A stretch of DNA of 64,000 bases from Guyparkeria halophila (GTDB lineage: Bacteria > Pseudomonadota > Gammaproteobacteria > Halothiobacillales > Halothiobacillaceae): positions 1,061,501 to 1,125,500 of the forward strand of contig NZ_CP140153.1 in assembly GCF_034479635.1 (NCBI RefSeq). The letters are read 5' to 3'. Shown piece by piece: positions 62,537 through 64,000 of this stretch. The notes beneath the pieces are model-generated. The model saw only the letters and a list, made by a program, of their open reading frames with translations, was not told where the DNA came from and searched no databases. A program made the position numbers and the translations under genes. The first letter of the stretch is position 1, and each line of letters opens with the position of its first letter.

Positions 62537-63100
62537 TCAGGCGAGATGGCAGGAGAGATCGACCGGGCGGGTCATGGTGTTGGCCACCGGTGACCACTTC
62601 TCGGCGGTATCCAGCAGGTCCTGCAGGTCTTTGTCACTGATCGGGTCGACCGTCTCGACGTCGAAGTAGACGCGGATGGCGGTAAAGCCCAGCGGCTTCG
62701 ATTCGTCGAGATCGCCGGTGCCCCAGACGGCGGTGACGTTGATGTCCGCTTCCATGTTCAGCTCGAGCTTGCTGATCTTGATCTGGCGGGCGGTGGCATT
62801 GGCGTGCACGCCGACGGCCAGACAGGCGCCCAGGGCGGCCAGGGTGGCCTCGGACGGGTTCGGGGCGGTGTCGTCGCCCAGCAGGTGCGGCGGCTCGTCA
62901 ACCACCACCGGGTCGAGATCGCGGATGTAGGTCAGGTTGCGAAAGCGGCCTTCGCAGACGGTCTTCGCCTTGAGTGTGACCACCGCGTCCGGGTTGGCCT
63001 TGCCCTTCTCGCTCAGCGCCTTGAGGCCGTCGGCATCGATTTCCTTGATTGCCTGGCGGATGCAGGACGGGGCGACGGGTTGGGCGGTTGTTGTGCTCAT
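62537..63100 (-). CDS. OsmC-family protein
   Basis: 187 residues with the OsmC/Ohr fold: VTLKAKTVCEGRFRNLTYIRD, GDDTAPNPSEATLAALGACLAVGVHANATARQI and the SPVANTMTRPVDL end. Cys49 and Cys93 are present but only Cys93 is in a typical OsmC catalytic position. Family members act as thiol-dependent hydroperoxide reductases. It is the first gene of the sigma-54 operon that runs to the rhodanese. Confidence 0.88.
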   Translation of the reverse strand: MSTTTAQPVAPSCIRQAIKEIDADGLKALSEKGKANPDAVVTLKAKTVCEGRFRNLTYIRDLDPVVVDEPPHLLGDDTAPNPSEATLAALGACLAVGVHANATARQIKISKLELNMEADINVTAVWGTGDLDESKPLGFTAIRVYFDVETVDPISDKDLQDLLDTAEKWSPVANTMTRPVDLSCHLA

Positions 63101-63178
63101 GAGTATTCACTCCGGTTTTGGATTGGCTTGGACGTGGGCCGGGATCTCGCTGGACGAGTCCCGCCCTCGCCTACTGCA

Positions 63179-63197
63179 TTGCAGAGGCTGTGCCAAC
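63179..63197 (-). promoter_or_regulatory. sigma-54 promoter of the osmC operon
   Basis: On the minus strand TTGGCACAGCCTCTGCAATG matches TGGCACG-N4-TTGCA except two bases and keeps GG-N10-GC. It lies about 80 bases before the osmC start and 75-135 bases from the two CGGACAATGTCCG palindromes. Confidence 0.87.
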
Positions 63198-63270
63198 AAA
63201 CCGAAATGGCGTCAACGCGCCGTTTGCGAGTATTTGGGGCAGGGTTGCCCCGTGGTGGGGCGCGCAGTGT

Positions 63271-63315
63271 CGGACAATGTCCGGTGTTTGTGCGGGGCGG
63301 GGCGGACAATGTCCG
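63271..63315. promoter_or_regulatory. pair of perfect CGGACAATGTCCG palindromes, likely enhancer sites
   Basis: Two identical 13-base palindromes lie at 63271-63283 and 63303-63315. Their starts are 32 bases apart, about three turns of B-DNA, so both face the same side. They sit between two divergent sigma-54-type promoters, the classical place for an enhancer-binding activator with a Fis-type domain such as the protein at 56292. Confidence 0.85.
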
Positions 63316-63379
63316 ATTTGAGGTGGGTCGTCAGGTGAGGGTGTCATCTAACCCTATGAAATAAAGTGAAAAACGATGC

Positions 63380-63397
63380 TTGGCAGGCTTCTTGTAA
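63380..63397 (+). promoter_or_regulatory. candidate sigma-54 promoter of cynS
   Basis: TTGGCAGGCTTCTTGTAA matches TGGCACG-N4-TTGCA except that the invariant GC of the -12 element is GT. It lies about 65 bases from the nearer palindrome and 70 bases before cynS. The GT weakens the call. Confidence 0.55.
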
Positions 63398-63464
63398 CGA
63401 CAGGGGGCAGTGGCCCTGTCGGCCACGACGACAAAACCCGAGATCCCGCTACGGAGATGCCCTC

Positions 63465-63908
63465 ATGATGACCAAGCACGCACTGACCGACCTGATCCTG
63501 GAAAAGAAGACCCAACTCGGCCTGTCCTGGGCCGATATCGCCAGCGGCGTCGGCCTGTCCCCGACCTTCGTCACCTCGGCCTGCCTGGGCATGAACAGCC
63601 TCAAGCCCGAGTTCGCCGACAAGCTGGTCGCCATCCTGGAGTTGCCGGGCGAGGCCAAGGCCGCGATTGAGGCCTGCCCGATGAAGACCTGGGAGCAGAC
63701 CGTGCCGACCGACCCGCTGATCTACCGTATCTACGAGGTGATGGGCGTCTACGGCCCGACCATCAAGGAGCTGATCCACGAGGAATTCGGCGACGGCATC
63801 ATGAGCGCGATCGACTTCTCGCTCGATATCGGCCGCGAGGCCAACCCGGCCGGTGATCGCGTCGTGATCACCATGAATGGCAAGTTCCTGCCCTACAAGT
63901 CATGGTGA
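63465..63908 (+). CDS. cynS: cyanate hydratase (cyanase)
   Basis: 147 residues. It converts cyanate and bicarbonate to carbamate (giving ammonia) and CO2. The N-terminal helix-turn-helix-like domain (LILEKKTQLGLSWADIASGVGLSPTFVTSACLGMNSL) and the C-terminal catalytic domain are complete. The catalytic residues are Arg88, Glu91 and Ser114, equivalent to Arg96, Glu99 and Ser122 of E. coli CynS, in YRIYEVMGVYG and DGIMSAIDF. ATG 63465 is used (GGAGA upstream); 63468 is also possible. It is divergent from the osmC operon across the enhancer pair and probably supplies ammonium from cyanate. Confidence 0.96.
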   Translation: MMTKHALTDLILEKKTQLGLSWADIASGVGLSPTFVTSACLGMNSLKPEFADKLVAILELPGEAKAAIEACPMKTWEQTVPTDPLIYRIYEVMGVYGPTIKELIHEEFGDGIMSAIDFSLDIGREANPAGDRVVITMNGKFLPYKSW

Positions 63909-63951
63909 TTCCACGGTGACACCGCGGGTCGCCTGATGCGGCCCGGCAAGC

Positions 63952-63982
63952 GAAAAGGCGCGTCACGGACGCGCCTTTTTTC
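63952..63982 (+). terminator. intrinsic terminator of cynS
   Basis: GGCGCGTC-ACG-GACGCGCC is a perfect stem flanked by AAAA and followed by TTTTTT, about 45 bases after the cyanase stop. cynS is therefore a single-gene transcript. Confidence 0.92.
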
Positions 63983-64000
63983 ATGGGCCGAGAAGTGCAC

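Noticed and set aside
1-64000. tRNA, rRNA, CRISPR arrays, insertion sequences and phage genes
   Set aside because: I looked for transposase-like motifs, regularly spaced repeats and tRNA-like cloverleafs and saw none. A dedicated search could still find a tRNA missed by eye.

Overview
The window is about 64 kb of GC-rich DNA with dense, short-spaced operons. It reads as the chromosome of a gammaproteobacterium that uses sigma-54 and sigma-28, Fur, TonB-dependent siderophore uptake, polar-flagellate chemotaxis and c-di-GMP signalling. Assimilatory nitrate reduction, cyanase, rubredoxin and rhodanese genes would fit a free-living sulfur-oxidising autotroph such as the Halothiobacillus/Guyparkeria group. 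That placement is inference; no rRNA gene or species marker lies in the window. No tRNA, rRNA, insertion sequence, phage or CRISPR array was seen.

Layout. 1-8.8 kb: an alpha/beta hydrolase cut by the window edge, a small lipoprotein, a very large 8xPAS-GAF-GGDEF diguanylate cyclase, a SpoIIAA-like protein, a Mut7-C RNase-like protein and an AsmA-family protein. 8.9-16.1 kb: a Fur-boxed siderophore locus (FhuF-like reductase, FhuC, FhuD and fused FhuB) convergent with a TonB-dependent receptor that has its own Fur box. 16.2-22.2 kb: a decayed ybiI-like zinc-finger gene, a MASE3-PAS-PAS-GGDEF-EAL protein, the intact ybiI homologue and a soluble 4xPAS chemoreceptor. 22.3-27 kb: an LLM flavin oxidoreductase, ThpR, an ATP-dependent DNA ligase and a Fur-boxed iron-permease operon.

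27-43.7 kb is one nitrate-assimilation island on the minus strand: nasT-nasS, then nrtA-nrtB-nrtD, an FAD reductase, nirB-nirD, then nasA-cysG-hemD-mobA-moeA. Both structural transcripts start at good sigma-54 promoters. Both carry in their leaders two tandem hairpins with A-N-N-G-N-N hexaloops, the second overlapping an intrinsic terminator. This is the expected target of the ANTAR antiterminator NasT, so nitrogen limitation (sigma-54) and nitrate (NasS/NasT) would be integrated. A remnant of an allophanate hydrolase lies just beyond nasT.

44.5-52.7 kb holds a phospholipase D-type lipoprotein, an Aer-like chemoreceptor with a near-perfect sigma-28 promoter, MgtC-like and glycine-zipper membrane proteins, and an M16 peptidase pair.

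52.9-64 kb is the most interesting part: a second NrtA/B/D-type ABC transporter, a divergent GAF-AAA+-Fis sigma-54 activator, a GST, and an operon of OsmC-like protein, acyl-CoA-dehydrogenase-like flavoprotein (catalytic Glu replaced by Thr), small membrane protein, rubredoxin-rubredoxin reductase fusion and rhodanese, with a divergent cyanase gene. Three sigma-54 promoters drive the transporter, the osmC operon and probably cynS. Two perfect CGGACAATGTCCG palindromes 32 bp apart lie between the osmC operon and cynS. A degenerate pair with the same 32-bp spacing lies between the transporter and the activator. The simplest model is one activator controlling uptake and breakdown of cyanate or a cyanate-yielding compound (thiocyanate, nitrile or isothiocyanate type). 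The promoters and operators are read from sequence; the substrate is inference.
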